From Rhynchopus sp. YZ270_cl-10 (Eukaryota; Euglenozoa; Diplonemea; Diplonemida; Diplonemidae), in NCBI GenBank assembly GCA_964035575.1, contig OZ037910.1, forward strand, positions 310,001-374,000: a stretch of DNA of 64,000 nucleotides, written 5' to 3'. Positions within the stretch are counted from its first letter, which is position 1, and every line of letters starts with the position of its first letter. The notes beneath the pieces are model-generated. The model worked only from the letters and a program-made list of their open reading frames with translations, was not told the DNA's origin and searched no databases. Positions 11,926 through 24,059 of this stretch are shown piece by piece. The translations under genes and the position numbers were made by a program.

Positions 11926-13027
11926 CATACAATGCAACGAGGCCGAGTCGGCCTCGCCAAGGCCTGAAAATAAATACTCAGGCGTGCCTGAGGCGTACTC
12001 GGGATTAGTTACGTTTAAGTACGCCTCAGGCACGCCTGGGTATATTTATATTTCTTATCAGCATTTTGGTCAGGAACAAAAAAGTATTTACCCCCAAATT
12101 TTGTGGTTTTCGATTCAGAGGTAGCAAAATCTTTCAAATGCGGGGTCGCACGATGAAAAATGCGCCTCTGGGCCGAGCGAGTCGAAAAAATGAAAAGGGT
12201 TCGCTCAGCTTTGGTGCTGATGATATATATTTTGGTGGTACCTTCGGGTATTTCATTGATTCAAGAATCATTGTAAACAAATCTCGGGGGTGCTTTTCGA
12301 CTGGGTCCCTTCGGGGCCCAACTTGATGCAAGACGGAAGAGGCTCATACAAGGCTGGACCCTCTAACACTAGAGAGATCCCATCGAGATCCCAGAATTTT
12401 ACACAGGCCTCCTTGATCCACAGACCACAGCTCTATTTTTAGTACAACTATGGGGTGACCAAAGGACTTTTTTATACTTTTTTATACCCGAGGTATGACT
12501 CATCTTCTGCGAAGCCTCTTTTTAGGAGGCAGTTTACTGTAAGCAGTAACCATGATATTTTTCCACTAAAAATATCTTGCGCCGCAATTTTCTCAGCAGG
12601 ACACCGAAAGTTGATTTCAGCACATTTCAGGGGGCGGAGGAAATACATGGCATGCCTTAGAAACGTGGTGACCTGTGCATAATAATTTTACATATCAGCA
12701 GAAATATGAAACCGAGTATACTTTCCCCTGGTTTTTGGTACAAACTTAAAGTCACGCATTTTTTGCTGAAAAAATTGTCCGACCCCGGAATTTTTTCAGA
12801 TCGCTCCGGAAATGCATCAGAGGCCCTTTTTGCGGGGGGAAAATACACACCAGGCGCCTGAAACGCAATTATACGTTGATATATACTCAGGCGTGCCTGA
12901 GGCGTACTTAAACGTAACTAATCCCGAGTACGCCTCAGGCACGCCTCAGTGACGCCTCAGGCACGCCTCAGATATATTTTCCAGATACGAGTATTTTCAG
13001 GCGTACCCGGCCTCGTTGCATTGTATG
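11926..13027. mobile_element. CA...TG terminal-inverted-repeat element, 6-bp TSD
   Basis: The termini are a 20-base inverted repeat, CATACAATGCAACGAGGCCG. AGTAAT is duplicated directly at both flanks (11920-11925 and 13028-13033). Subterminal blocks repeat AGGCGTGCCTGAGGCGTACT-like palindromes. The interior (about 12110-12180) resembles a module of the piggyBac-like elements (AAAATCTTTCAAATGCGG...), so it may be a mosaic. No transposase is seen. A 6-bp duplication does not fit hAT (8) or mariner (TA); Dada (6-7) would fit. Confidence 0.8.
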
Positions 13028-13033
13028 AGTAAT

Positions 13034-13102
13034 ATATCGATAACGGTCGCTAAGTTAGGGAAGGGGGGAGGGGCCATTTTCATAGAGTACAGCCTAGAGA
13101 CG

Positions 13103-13138
<36 letters not shown>

Positions 13139-15582
13139 CACCCAAACCAAGCTGTGATGAGAAAGGTTTGGCAGAACAAGAAAGAGTGATGTAAAAAACG
13201 TACTAAAACGCGAGGTCGGGTTGTTGCTCAAGCAAAGGGACGGGACAAGAAAGAAAACTTATATGAAAAAGCGCATCTCGTGCACATTGGGGCCATTATT
13301 CTGCGCAAGAATTAACCCCGATTTGTAGTTATCAAACGCACACAGAACACACATTCTTTGAAGAGAATTTGGATTTGAGATAACAAAAAAAAGCGCTCTC
13401 GTTGCCATGTGTAGTCCTACATCCATTTTCGAGGTGTAAAATGCTTTTGTTGAAAACTTAGTTGTATTAGTGTAGCCACCCTAAAGTGTGCTCCACTATA
13501 CTAAACACTTTTTTTTGTTGTGTCGACAATCGCCGCGTAATCCCACCAGGTGGGAGAACTCGGGTCTTTTTAACTCTGGTTTTTTATTATTTTTTGAGAA
13601 ACAAGGAAGAGGAAGAGGAATACCATAACAGTTGAGAAATGAATATCGTTTGCTTTGTGAAAAGAGAGCAAAATTCGGTTGACCCGTAAAAACAAAAACA
13701 AAAACAAAAACAATCGGGTTTATGATTTTGCGTTGCGCATTGAGATGCGCAAAGTAAAACAAAAAACAAAAAACAAATAACAAAAAACAAATGTGTACTT
13801 TCACATCAAACAAGAGAAAAGTACAAAAGGACGTTCTCTACTGATACATCCATTTACTGCGGACAAATAAAAGGAAAACTTGCAAGATGAGTGCACCTTG
13901 CGTGTACACTCATCTGGCATATATTTTTTTGGTGCTCCTGACGACCCCATATTGCGTACTTAGTGCGTAGCTGTTGCGTACTTCGTTTTTTTTTGGATTT
14001 CTGGGTTGTACCAATTTATATAAAAAAATGTGGCTGTCACGTGCATGACATATCACATGAACCAATTTGCGGGGGAATTCGCGTACGTGATCCCATCATG
14101 CACTTTTTGAACAGCCATGATGCTACTCTTCCTGATTAGAAAAAAGAGAGAATAAAAAAAGAAAATTTGGTCTTCCCGCGCAGTCACCTGGAGGAAAAAT
14201 GGGGGCTCTTCTTAGACGATGAATGTGCCTTGCTGTACACGAAACACACATCTTTCAAAAAAAGAAAAAAAGAAAAAAAGTGAAGTTGATACAGTGCAAA
14301 ACGCTCTCTGGGACACATGGCATCAACACTCGGTAGGGTGGTATCGAACCCCCCCCTTACTGAGTGCTGCACTTTGGGAGTTGCTGACTGAAGAAAAAAA
14401 AAAAAGTAATTTTTAATATCGTGCGGACACCTAAAAGGTGAATGCAGGGCACGTGTCAAAAAAAAAAACCTTCCTCAATCAGGCGTAGTTTTGAAAGTGC
14501 AAAAAACGCCGTTTTTTCCAGACGCAAAATGCTCATATGTTTCTATCCAATAAAAAAGTGAAAAAGAAAGCATGAAAAGGGGGAAAGAGGGGAAAACAGA
14601 GTTTATGGGAAGGGAAATCTTAACACTAAAATCAACTGAGAGAAAGGCGCGAGTAAAAATTGAAAAGAAAAAAGGGGGGTTGCGCAAAACGAAAAAGAAA
14701 AAACAGTGACGAAAAGAAAAAAAAGGGGGGGAAAAAAAGTTGCAAAAGATGTCGTATGTTGTACCACGTACATACAATATCTGAAAGACAATACGATGGG
14801 GTGGGGTATTTTTTTTTTTGTCCATTTTTTTTTTTTTGTATTAGTATTCCTGGTTTTACCCATTTTTAAGGGAAAACACACTCAAAATTTATTTTACTTT
14901 TTTTTTATTCACACGCGTGGCAAAATGAGGACAATGAAGAAAAAAAAAAATCTGTCCCCCTCCCAATTCCTGAAGCCCTGACATCCAAAATAAAAATAGT
15001 AGGATCGGGTAGGTAAAGTTGTTTCCATTATTTTGCACAATCCTCCTGTTTGAGGGATGATTGACGACCGTACCCATGCTATTTCTCATATAAAGCAAAA
15101 GCTTTGCAGGAATAAAAAAAAGGATAAAACAAAAGAGAAAAATTGATGAGATGAACCAAGCATTTCGTGTTTGGTCATCTTGAAAAGGGAAAAAAAAAAA
15201 TGAAAATAAAGCTCGTAGGAGAAAATGAGCTTCACGCTTGGGCGATGGTTACCGTAACAAGAATTATTCTGTCCCAAAAATAGTTACGACCCAGAACACT
15301 TCCTTGTACGGTTAGGTGTGATTTGCCTTTTGATTTTAACGACCACTATCACAACGATAGCAGCCCTACAAAAAAATAATAATAAAAACTGCAGTTTCTC
15401 CCCCACTGCTACAAAAAACACACACAGGAAGGCTCACAAAATCAGCGACAAGAAAAAAGAAAGCTTTATAAGATGAAAACCTCAGCCTCTCTCTCTGTTG
15501 CTTTTCAGTTCACCTTCAAAAGGGAGAAAAAATAAAATCCACCTTCCCCTCCCTCCCTCCCTCCCTCCCATTTCCCTTTTTT
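13034..15582. other. Gene-free spacer with hairpin repeats
   Basis: Contains a CT microsatellite (13105-13136) and families F (13449-13505), G (13509-13563), B (13885-13915, 14215-14253), D (14280-14392) and A (15139-15182, 15461-15519). No gene is supported. The last 60 bases are the likely 3' flank of the minus-strand gene that follows. Confidence 0.65.
13449..13505 (+). repeat. Family F repeat, lead copy
   Basis: Core is TTGAAAACTTAGTTGTATTA, then GTGTAGCCACC and a GCTCCACTATAC tail; TAGTG can pair with CACTA. Other plus copies are at 23945-24006, 40009-40061, 40636-40682 and 63680-63734. One copy is split by a transposon (18227-18243 plus 18602-18650). Confidence 0.7.
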
Positions 15583-16863
15583 TTACCACTCACAGTATTC
15601 ACCCTCTTCCATCCACTGCCTCTCATCGCCTTCATAGTCGTCTCCGTAACCATAATCTGGCACGCCAACCCCGCCTCCTCCCCCTCTCCAGGGAGCCATG
15701 CCACCGCCGTTCATTTCCATGGTTTGGTTGTTCAGCATATCCCCGGGGGCGGCTGAAGTGAGCGGGGTGAATTCTGACGCATGCGGGTTCAACGCTGGCA
15801 CCGCTGCCACCCTTCTGAGCGACCCTCTGACGAACACCTTCTCACGCACCTCACCGAGGAGCAACGCATCCACCTGCTCTTCTGTTAGCTCTGCGATAAG
15901 ACCGTCACATGCCTTGGCTTCCTCCTCTTCATTTGCAAAGAAGTTGTTCGTTGAGTCCACCTCCATTCCCATAGACGCATAGCCAAACATCGACGCAGAA
16001 GACAACCACGGGAACTTTACGTTCCACTCCTCCTCCACCATCGGCATGACCGGGCAGGGTTCCGCATCCACCCCTACCTCTCCAAACCTCAGCACCGTCG
16101 GGGGTGGTGCCCTTCTCCTCCCTTCAACTGAACGGGATCTCGGAGACGTTGTGACCGGCATATCCTCTCCTTTGCTCACCACAGCACCTCCAGGGGAAGA
16201 TGGAGGGGTCAACGCACGCCGTCCTCCTCTGCCCCTTGAATCGTCCCCTTCCACATCGGAGGTGGAAGGGGTGAAGGGTTCCTCGCGTTTCGTGTCGGGT
16301 CCAGGAGTTCCGTAGGAAGAATGCGCCATGTGTACATCTACACCTGATTCGGAGACGGTGGAATGGGCAGTCTCGTAAGAGAGTGAGGGGGCATCCCCGA
16401 GTAGTGTGGTGGCAACGCCTTCGGAGGAGATGTCTGATTTGACTTCGTGTTCGTACCCTTCGGAGCCGTGTGCGGAGACGTAGAGCTCGTCGTCATGGTG
16501 AAAGTTGGACGACATCGTCAACGGCGGGGGTCTAGGGAAGAGCTCCACCTGAGCCAACGGAGGCGGGGATGGATACCCCTTCTGAAACGCGGCAGCATTG
16601 CGCGGCATCGCCCCCTTCCCCTTCTTCCCCCAGGAGCCTTTCCCAGCGTAAGGGGGTGGTCCGACGTTCGTTGGATATCCTGGACGAAGTGCCCCTCTGT
16701 CATGCGCGTTCCTCCCAGCAGAGGAATACCCACCCTTCGCACCATGCCAAGGCTTTCCTCCAAAGTCCGATGTGTTGTTCCCCTTAAAGTGACCATGGTG
16801 GATCGGAGCGCCCTTAAATCCGTCTCCTTTAAAACCATCTCCCTTGAAACCAAAACGACCCAT
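15583..16863 (-). CDS. Disordered Gly-rich protein with PAM2 motif
   Basis: A single exon gives 426 residues with no recognised folded domain. The N-terminus (residues 1-90) is Gly/Lys/Phe-rich with FKGDG repeats and basic patches of the kind that contact RNA. The middle is Ser/Pro/Glu-rich and probably disordered. Residues 357-368 read ALNPHASEFTPL, a good match to the PAM2 consensus (LNxxAxxFxP) that binds the MLLE domain of poly(A)-binding protein; Leu358, Asn359, Ala362, Glu364, Phe365 and Pro367 are all in place. A Gly-rich acidic tail follows. Inference: an mRNA-associated factor recruited to poly(A)-binding protein, possibly in translation or mRNA stability. No LSm domain was seen, so it is not a plain ataxin-2. 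The coding frame is much richer in GC than its flanks, which supports a real gene. Confidence 0.8.
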   Translation of the reverse strand: MGRFGFKGDGFKGDGFKGAPIHHGHFKGNNTSDFGGKPWHGAKGGYSSAGRNAHDRGALRPGYPTNVGPPPYAGKGSWGKKGKGAMPRNAAAFQKGYPSPPPLAQVELFPRPPPLTMSSNFHHDDELYVSAHGSEGYEHEVKSDISSEGVATTLLGDAPSLSYETAHSTVSESGVDVHMAHSSYGTPGPDTKREEPFTPSTSDVEGDDSRGRGGRRALTPPSSPGGAVVSKGEDMPVTTSPRSRSVEGRRRAPPPTVLRFGEVGVDAEPCPVMPMVEEEWNVKFPWLSSASMFGYASMGMEVDSTNNFFANEEEEAKACDGLIAELTEEQVDALLLGEVREKVFVRGSLRRVAAVPALNPHASEFTPLTSAAPGDMLNNQTMEMNGGGMAPWRGGGGGVGVPDYGYGDDYEGDERQWMEEGEYCEW

Positions 16864-18230
16864 TTTTTTGAAGGAAGTTTAAAAGAGAAACGAAAGACAG
16901 AAAAAGTGAAAAAAAAACAAAGGTTATGAAAAAAAAAGGGGGGAAAACTTTAGGTCCTTCTTAGTTAAAAGAACACCGAGGTTATATTTTTGGGGGGGGT
17001 TTTTTTTGTGTGGTTCGAGGAAGAGGGAGGGGTTTTTTGAAAAAAGGGGGGGAAAAGAGAGAGTGCGAGGGGGGGGAAAGAAAAAAAACTGCTAGGAAAA
17101 CGACTACTGGCGTGTTTTCACTGAAGACAGTAAAAAAAAAAGGGTGTGTGTGTGGGGGACTGAGAAAAGGGAGCGGGGGGGAAAAAAACGGAAACTGAAA
17201 ACAGACTCAAAAAAGGTGGGGGAGTGGGTTTGGTGTATATGTGGGGATAACTGTTTTGTGTGGGGGTGATGTTGTTTCAGGTAAAATAATAAAGAAGGGT
17301 TGAAATACAAAAAGCCCTCTCTCATGAACAGTGTATCTTTGGTACAATGACCTGGCTATACCGGGGGGGGTGGACCACTACACACCCCAACCATGCAGTC
17401 CTACAAACCTATTTCGTGGTTTTACATCTGATATGATAATAATGCCATTTTGCGGCGTTGGTGGTAACTTTCTCTTTGATATCTGTCTATAGGATACACG
17501 CAGAGATGACGCGGGGAATGTGAGCACAAAATGTAAAAGTGGAAAGGTTCCTGCAGGATCTTCCCTAAGGGCTTTTGTCATCATCGCCTCGATGAAGATG
17601 AAACAGGAGGAATGTCGTGAGGCAAGGTTCAGGATGTGCTGGAGGGTTACTGGCAAACAGCATGATCTCCCCATGGGGTAGAGAAAGCCTTGGTTGTGGA
17701 ACCTCGTTCTCATATCACGAACGCAACCCAACCACGAGCACTTCTTTCTAGAGTGCCGAAGTTTGAAACAGAGACGCAGGAACTACTGAGACGGCAGCTG
17801 TCAGGGCCGCGCCGTTCCGCTTGGGGTGGACGGGACAGGGCTCTGCTGGATGGGGTGTGCCCTATTGGCAGTCCGTGGGGTTCATCGTACATTCTATCCA
17901 CACGAGATGAGAATAGAGAGAACGGGGGGTGCGCTGCGTGGTGCATCTACCCCACCCCCGACGCAAAGGCTCACGCACTCATGAGGGCATTTCACTGCAC
18001 AGTGGTCAGGAGAACGAGAACGATTGCATGTCACGATACTCTTCACACACAGTACACATACCTGACGGAAAAGGTGGACACAAACGCTGATAAGGAACAT
18101 CAAATTATTTGAGTATTTTAGGGGTGAAAATGAAGGGGGGTGAAAGCTATCTTTTTTTTTATATCAATCTAAACGAGGGGATGCATTTTCGCTTGCAAAT
18201 TTTTGTTGTTTTGTTGGTTTTTTTTTTTTT
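16864..18230. other. Spacer with GC-richer fragment
   Basis: Purine-rich tracts (16920-17290), a long family C copy (17300-17432) and a GC-richer stretch (about 17480-18110) with a possible LINE remnant, listed separately. Overlapping open frames exist on both strands but none is convincing. Confidence 0.55.
17490..17790 (+). pseudogene. Possible LINE 3'-end remnant
   Basis: One plus frame reads a basic, Cys-containing segment (FRMCWRVTGKQ), an interruption, then TQPNHEHFFLECRSLKQRRR near 17720-17780. The H-x-H-F-F-L-E-C core resembles the zinc-binding tail after the reverse transcriptase of many non-LTR elements. The stretch is short and broken, so this is only a suggestion. Confidence 0.22.
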
Positions 18231-18243
18231 GAAAAGCTGTATT

Positions 18244-18601
18244 CATGGAAAACAAAAGATCTTAGTAAGGGGAAATTTTTTTTGAGCGGGGTTTTGATAT
18301 CTTCTTAGTTTTTTTTTTCCACTAAGATCTTAGTGGAAAAAAACACCAAAAAACTAAGATCTTAGTTTTTTTTCTAAGATCTTAGTTTTTTTTTCTAAGA
18401 TCGTAGCCACTTTATTTTTAAGATCTTAGTTTTGTTTTTAAGATCTTAGTTTTTTTTGGTGGAAACTAAGATCTTAACAAAAAAAAACTAAGATATTCAA
18501 CACAAAACACTAAGATCTTACTTAATTTTAAGAAAACACTAAGATCTTAAAAAAACGGTGTTTTTCGCTCATATCTTAATTAAGATCTTTTGTAATCCAT
18601 G
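18244..18601. mobile_element. CA...TG palindrome-rich MITE, 6-bp TSD
   Basis: The ends match as CATGGAAAACAAAAGATCTT on the left and the inverted CATGGATTACAAAAGATCTT on the right. TGTATT is duplicated (18238-18243 and 18602-18607). The interior is packed with copies of the 12-base palindrome CTAAGATCTTAG separated by T or A runs. Removing the element and one duplicate restores a family F repeat, so the insertion site is known. No coding capacity. Confidence 0.85.
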
Positions 18602-18715
18602 TGTATTAGTGTAGACACCCCTGAGGATGGCAAATACACTATAAACCTAAACCGCTTTTTTTTGAACTGCTGACGCAGTTTGTAAATGCAAAATAAATGA
18701 GAATCAGTTTTTTTT

Positions 18716-20920
18716 GAGAAAAGTTCGATTTCGGCCTCGAAAATACCCGTGACACCGATTTGTCACGGTACTTTGTCACGGAATTTTTTTGAAAGATTCG
18801 ATTTCGTGACAAAAAAAGTTCGATTTCGTGACAAGCTGATTTTTTCATTGACACACAAAATTCAATTTAGTGACAAATGACTTTTTTCATTGACAAAAAA
18901 AAATTCGATTTCGTGACAAATCCATTTTTTCATTGACAAAAAAATGTCATAGAAAAAAAATGGATTTTGTCAAGGAAAAAGTCGTGACAGCCAACCCGCC
19001 AGTCACTGAAAAGTGACCAGACAGCCACTTGACAAACACAAAAGAGGCCATTCTTGAGCTGTCTAGAAACCGAAGGGCAGAGACTGAAGACACAAGGTAT
19101 GATAACTTTATGATTATGCGAGACTTAGTATATCGCGAACACGGTCAGGCTTGCACGCCTCTGGCCAGAGGCCAGCCCCACTAAATGATATGCAGCAGAC
19201 ACTCATTGCAAATTTCATTTTCATTTGGTAAAAAATTAATGGGTGCGCAAGTTTCTATACCTAATACCCCAACCCTCACCCATACATTCCATTACACACA
19301 CCAAAACAGATCGAATCCACCAGCGCATGCGACGAGAGTTCGGTTATTATGGTGGTGGAAAGGGGGGTGGGAACACTTTGTCAGTCACTGCTATAGCCAT
19401 TAACCAGGGAGCATAGCTAGTGCAAGAAATTCGACTTTGGAAACCTTCCGGAAAGTCTGTCCTCTGCTTCCGGAGGACTAGACACAAGAAAATATTGTTT
19501 GTTCCCCCAGAAAACCAGTGCACAATTCACACTCCTTGTGGGTGGTCTTGTTGCCTTTTCGTCATAGTAATTTTGGCCCAGGCATGTTCTTGAAGCATGA
19601 AAATTTAGTGTGTATGGGGCAGGGTGTTGTTTTGTTCTGAATTCTCTTTGTTATAACATCTAAGTCAATCGCGGGTGGTGGTTTGTGTAGCGTGAGGCAC
19701 TCTTTTTAACAAACTTCCTGCAGTTGCTATGCACTGTTATTTCTTCGGATTTATCATCATACAGCGTAACATAGTGGATTCGCCTGGTCGACACAACCTT
19801 TGATAGATATGGGATAACCAACCCCCTTCGACCCCTCGTGGGTTCACTGAACAAGCCCTAGTGGTAGTTAAACGCGATTGACATTTACATTCCTAGAGAT
19901 GAAAGAACAAGATAACACTTCTGTACCCGCGCATCAAAATTGTGGAAAACTTTGCACCCCAAACACCCTCAACAACGCCCGCCAAAAGGCGCCCCTTGTT
20001 TCTGGGAGTTGGTTCTCATGTTTGATACACTGCACAGCAGGCATTCCTCCTGAGTCCAACGCATGTTTGGCCTGTCTGCGGCGTTGTACTTAAGGTGCAC
20101 GAAGACAGGGTCTGGTGGTAAATTTTGCGTAGTACTGCGACGTGGTACTACGTGGGTCTGGGAACCTGGTACCTGGGTACAGGATATTTGTTGTAAAGAC
20201 ATCTTCCACCATGCATTGAGGAGGGTAAGACAGTGTTCGCAGTTTCTACCTGATAGCATTACACATTTAACTTCTCCACGGGGGTCTTGGGCCGTTCATT
20301 CGGTTATACCTTGACTACCGGAAGATATTCTTGAGGCCTTTTTGGTCTCTAGAATATCCGGTCTTCCCGAACGGAGGCACACTTTGTGTGTTACTACGAC
20401 CTGGCAATTTCCAGCAGTAGGTTAAGTAATCTTTCTTGTAAATTGTTGGATCATTATCTCCTCAGTGCATGCATGCCCCACGTGACTGGACACTTTTGTG
20501 TTTGTCATGTGGAGCTGTGGTTGCTCTTTCACGACTTTTATCCTTGTGTCCAGTGTACCCAGTACCCAGTGCCCTGTCACGACTTTTTCCGTGACAAAAA
20601 GTTTGGTTTCCTTGACAAAATCCATTTCTGTCACGACTTTTTCCTTGACAAAAAGTTCGGTTTCCTTGACAAAATCCATTTTTTCATTGACATTTTTTTG
20701 TCACTGAATTTTTGGATTTGTCACGAAATCGAATTTTTTTTGTCAATGAAAAAATCGGTTTGTCACGAAATCGAATTTTGTGTGTCAATGAAAAAATTGG
20801 TTTGTCACGAAATCGATTTTTTTTTGTCACGAAATCGAATCTTTCAAAAAAATTCCGTGACAAAGTACCGTGACAAATCGGTGTCACGGTAATTTTCGAG
20901 GCCGAAATCGAACTTTTCTC
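18716..20920 (+). mobile_element. 2.2-kb DNA transposon with long repeated ends, copy 1
   Basis: Begins GAGAAAAGTTCGATTTCGGC and ends with its inverse. Ends of about 300-350 bp are built from tandem variants of TTTGTCACGAAATCGAATTT and TTGTCAATGAAAAAAT, as in foldback-type elements. The flanks are G plus 8 or 9 T on both sides, so any duplication lies in a T run. The unique core (about 19020-20570) has two imperfect hairpins (near 19443-19485 and 20315-20370). It also holds a short Cys-rich minus-strand frame (19969-20259) that does not stay open in copy 2. No transposase was recognised. Copy 2 is at 29644-31878, inverted and nearly identical. Confidence 0.85.
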
Positions 20921-23900
20921 GTTTTTTTTTGTTGCGAAAAAGAAAAAATCTTGTAGAATTGATGTCCTTCTAAAGAAGAACAGAGAAAAGACCTTCTTTA
21001 CAACAACAAAAAAAAGAATTCACAAAAACAGCAATTTTCAGAAAAGCGGAAAAAAAAAAACAAAATGGAAGAGAAAACAAATAAAAATAAAAAGCAGAGG
21101 GGAGATGAGAAGGGCTCTAAGTGTTGAAGGGGCAGAGAGGATTTAAAAAAAAGAAATCTTTTTTTTGAAGGGATGGGGTGGGAGTGAATGTTATAAAATA
21201 AAAAGAATTTTTGTACAACAAAAAAAAAGGAGTGGAGGAAAGCGAGAAATGAATGAGATTTTGTTGTGTCGACAATCGCCGAGTAATCCCACCAAGGTGG
21301 GAGAATTCGGGGCGGGGGAATTGACAACAAGTTGTTTTATCAAAAAAAGGGGGTTATAAAATGAACCTAAACCTCTCAAATTTGCTTAGTTCACCTTAAA
21401 AAGGGGGGTTAAAAAAAAGGGGGGGGAGGGAAAGGGAATGGGATTGTAGCATAAAAAGAATGATTGTGATTCCTTCTCTCTCTCTCTCTTTCTCATAGTG
21501 AACACAAACGAAAATGATTCTTGTTTCACACAGAAAAAAAAATAATAATGTAGTGTGGGGGAAGATCGTGCTATGTGAGTACGTTCCGCAACCGGAATTT
21601 TTGCATAAGAAATAAGGAAATGGGGGATGGGGTGATGAGAGGGGGCAGTGAGAGAGAGACTACTCGCATTGCGCCCCCCCTTTGACAATCATGTATTAGA
21701 GAAAACAAAAAAAACAAAAAAAAGTATACACAGGGCTACCTGTGAGAGACAGAATGTAAGCAGCCACCGTGCCCTCGGGCAGGCCCAAGGATTGTTGCCA
21801 AAGTTTTTTTTTTTTAAAAGCATCTTTTCTTTGTTTTCATAGCTAGAGTTTTGAAGAAAGAAAGTGCAAATAAAACAAAACAAAAAAAAAACAAAACCTA
21901 AACATACATCACTACCGGGATGGGGAAATCCCTCTCTCCAAAAAAAAAGAAAAGTTTATAAGATGATCCTAAGCCTCTCGTGTTTAGTCTGATTAGATTA
22001 TTCTTTGGTTTATTCATCAGTCATTTGTTTTTTTTGTTTTTTTTGTGTTTTCTTGCTCTCGTGCTTAGTCACCTTAAAAAAAGAGGGAAAAAGAAGGCAG
22101 GCAGAAAAAAATATGGAGAAAAGGAGAGGTAGGTGTTGTTTAGGTACGTTGGCATACAGGGTGTTTCATTTTATGTTTTCGTTTTATTTTTGCTTTTTTT
22201 TTTGATAAATTGTTTGGAGTAGTGTAGTTGCCTCGGTTGTGTTGCCACAGTTGTGCAAATCTCCACTGTCTTTTTTTTTGTTGTATTACGGTACGGTAGA
22301 CGCAGATCGTCTTTAGTGTTATTATTACGTCGTACAAAAATTGTCGACCATAAAAAAAGGTCGAACTTCCAGAACAAAAAATCCTGAAAAAGGTCGAACA
22401 TTACGTTACGATCGATAATTTGTACGAATACGGGGTCTTATTATCATCATGCTCAGACGTGGTTAATAGAAATTCAACCTGGTGGACTACTTCCAACTTC
22501 TTCTTCTGTGGTCGTTAGTGAAACACCAAGCTCTTTTGTGTCATTTGCAAAATAGAAACTAAACGAACCAAAAATAATAGGAAAAAAAAATAACAGAAAA
22601 ATACAGAATAAAAACAAAAAACAAAATGAAATCATGCATTTATTCAGTGACTCTTACCTTACGGTCATCTGTAGGTAACATATAAAGGTGAAAGATAACG
22701 ACATGGGCAAGAACCGTGATAAAAAAAAAGGGGGGGATTTTTTTTGTAAGTATGGGTGAGGTGAGACTGTACTGAAGCCACAATCCAATTTTAAAAGAAG
22801 AGTTTGTAAGATGAACCTAAGATTCTCGTGCTTAGTCTGATTAGATTATTCTTTGGTTTATTCATCAGTCATTTGTTGTTGTTTTTTTTGTGTGTTATTG
22901 CTACTCGTGGGTGGCAATTCTCGTGCTTAGTCACCTTTTTAATGTAAGGGGGGTATGTGGCACTTGGGGTAAGGGGAGGTAGGGAGGGAGGAGAAAATAG
23001 AAACATAACACTCATCACACGAAAAACCCCCATGGGAGAGGGGGTTGTGGTGAAAACGCACACACCTCGACCTGTTGTGGTGAGGTGTGGGCTCTGCAGC
23101 GCGCGGATCGTCCCCCCAAAACTGCAAAAGTGTGTTCAAAAAATGCTTTGTTTCTATTTTCCTCATTCATTTCATGAGGCGACAAAAAAAAGAAAAAAAT
23201 GCGTATATCTTTAACAATGGGCTTGGGAAGGAGGGAGAGAGAAGGGGGGGTGGGTGAGAGTGACAAAACAGCTTTTTAACTTCAGTACGTGGACCCTCCT
23301 TCGGTAACTGATAGAATAAAAAACTGGAGGAAAAATTTTTTTTAGACATTCCAGATGCTATCAATGTTCAGAGAAATAGAGAAAAAAAACATTGAAGTTT
23401 TTGGAAGAGATGATTCCTAAGCCTCGTTTGCTTAGTCACCTAAGAAGAAAGTTGACTTGAAATACAACAGTCCTCTTACCTTTGGTACAATGACCTGGCT
23501 GTACCGGGGGGTGGACACCCCAACCATGCGGTCCTATAATCCATTTCGTGGTTTACATCTGAAAAAGGAAATGAAATTTAAAAAAAAAGGGGGGTGGCAC
23601 TGACTCTTTAGCTTCAGTGCTTACTGGTGGGGTTAAACTCTTATTTGTGTACCTAAAAAGGATGACTGTACATTTGACCCCGACCCAGTAAGACACCCTT
23701 ACACAAAGGGGGAAAAAAAAGGGCCCCACGGAAAAAAAAAAGAAGGGAAAGAAAATATCATAATCTAGGTTTTGTCTTTTTGTTGTTTTTTTTATTATCT
23801 TTGTTGAGAATGGCATTTTTCTTCTTTGGGAAAAAAGGCCGTGTTGAAATAAAAAAAAAAAAGAAACAGAAAACTTGACAAACGTGTAGTTGGGAGGGAA

Positions 23901-24059
23901 GGAGGGTGGGGGTGAATGCAGTTTTTTTTTTTTTTTATACATTTTTTGAAAACTTAGTTTTGTATCAGTGTATACACCCCCGAGGGTGAGTTTCACTATA
24001 CTAGACACTTTTTAAAGTAACTGCTGATGAACTCTTTTTTTTGTTCTGTCTTCAATTAC
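20921..24059. other. Spacer 3' of the kinesin gene, repeat mosaic
   Basis: Contains families G (21263-21310), A (21351-21397, 21953-22075, 22799-22938, 23400-23442), I (22203-22272), C (23455-23563) and F (23945-24006). Two of the A copies carry an added module with GATTAGATTATTCTTTGG. The family F copy ends about 55 bp past the kinesin stop codon. No gene is supported. Confidence 0.65.
21953..22075 (+). repeat. Family A repeat with inserted L module
   Basis: Family A begins AGTTTATAAGATGATCCTAA and is closed by GTGCTTAGTCACCTT, with a GATTAGATTATTCTTTGG module (L) between the two halves. The same arrangement recurs at 22799-22938, and a diverged one at 35694-35785. Confidence 0.7.

Noticed and set aside
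20386-20892. 168-codon plus-strand open frame in the 2.2-kb transposon
   Set aside because: It reads through tandem subterminal repeats, giving a repetitive peptide.
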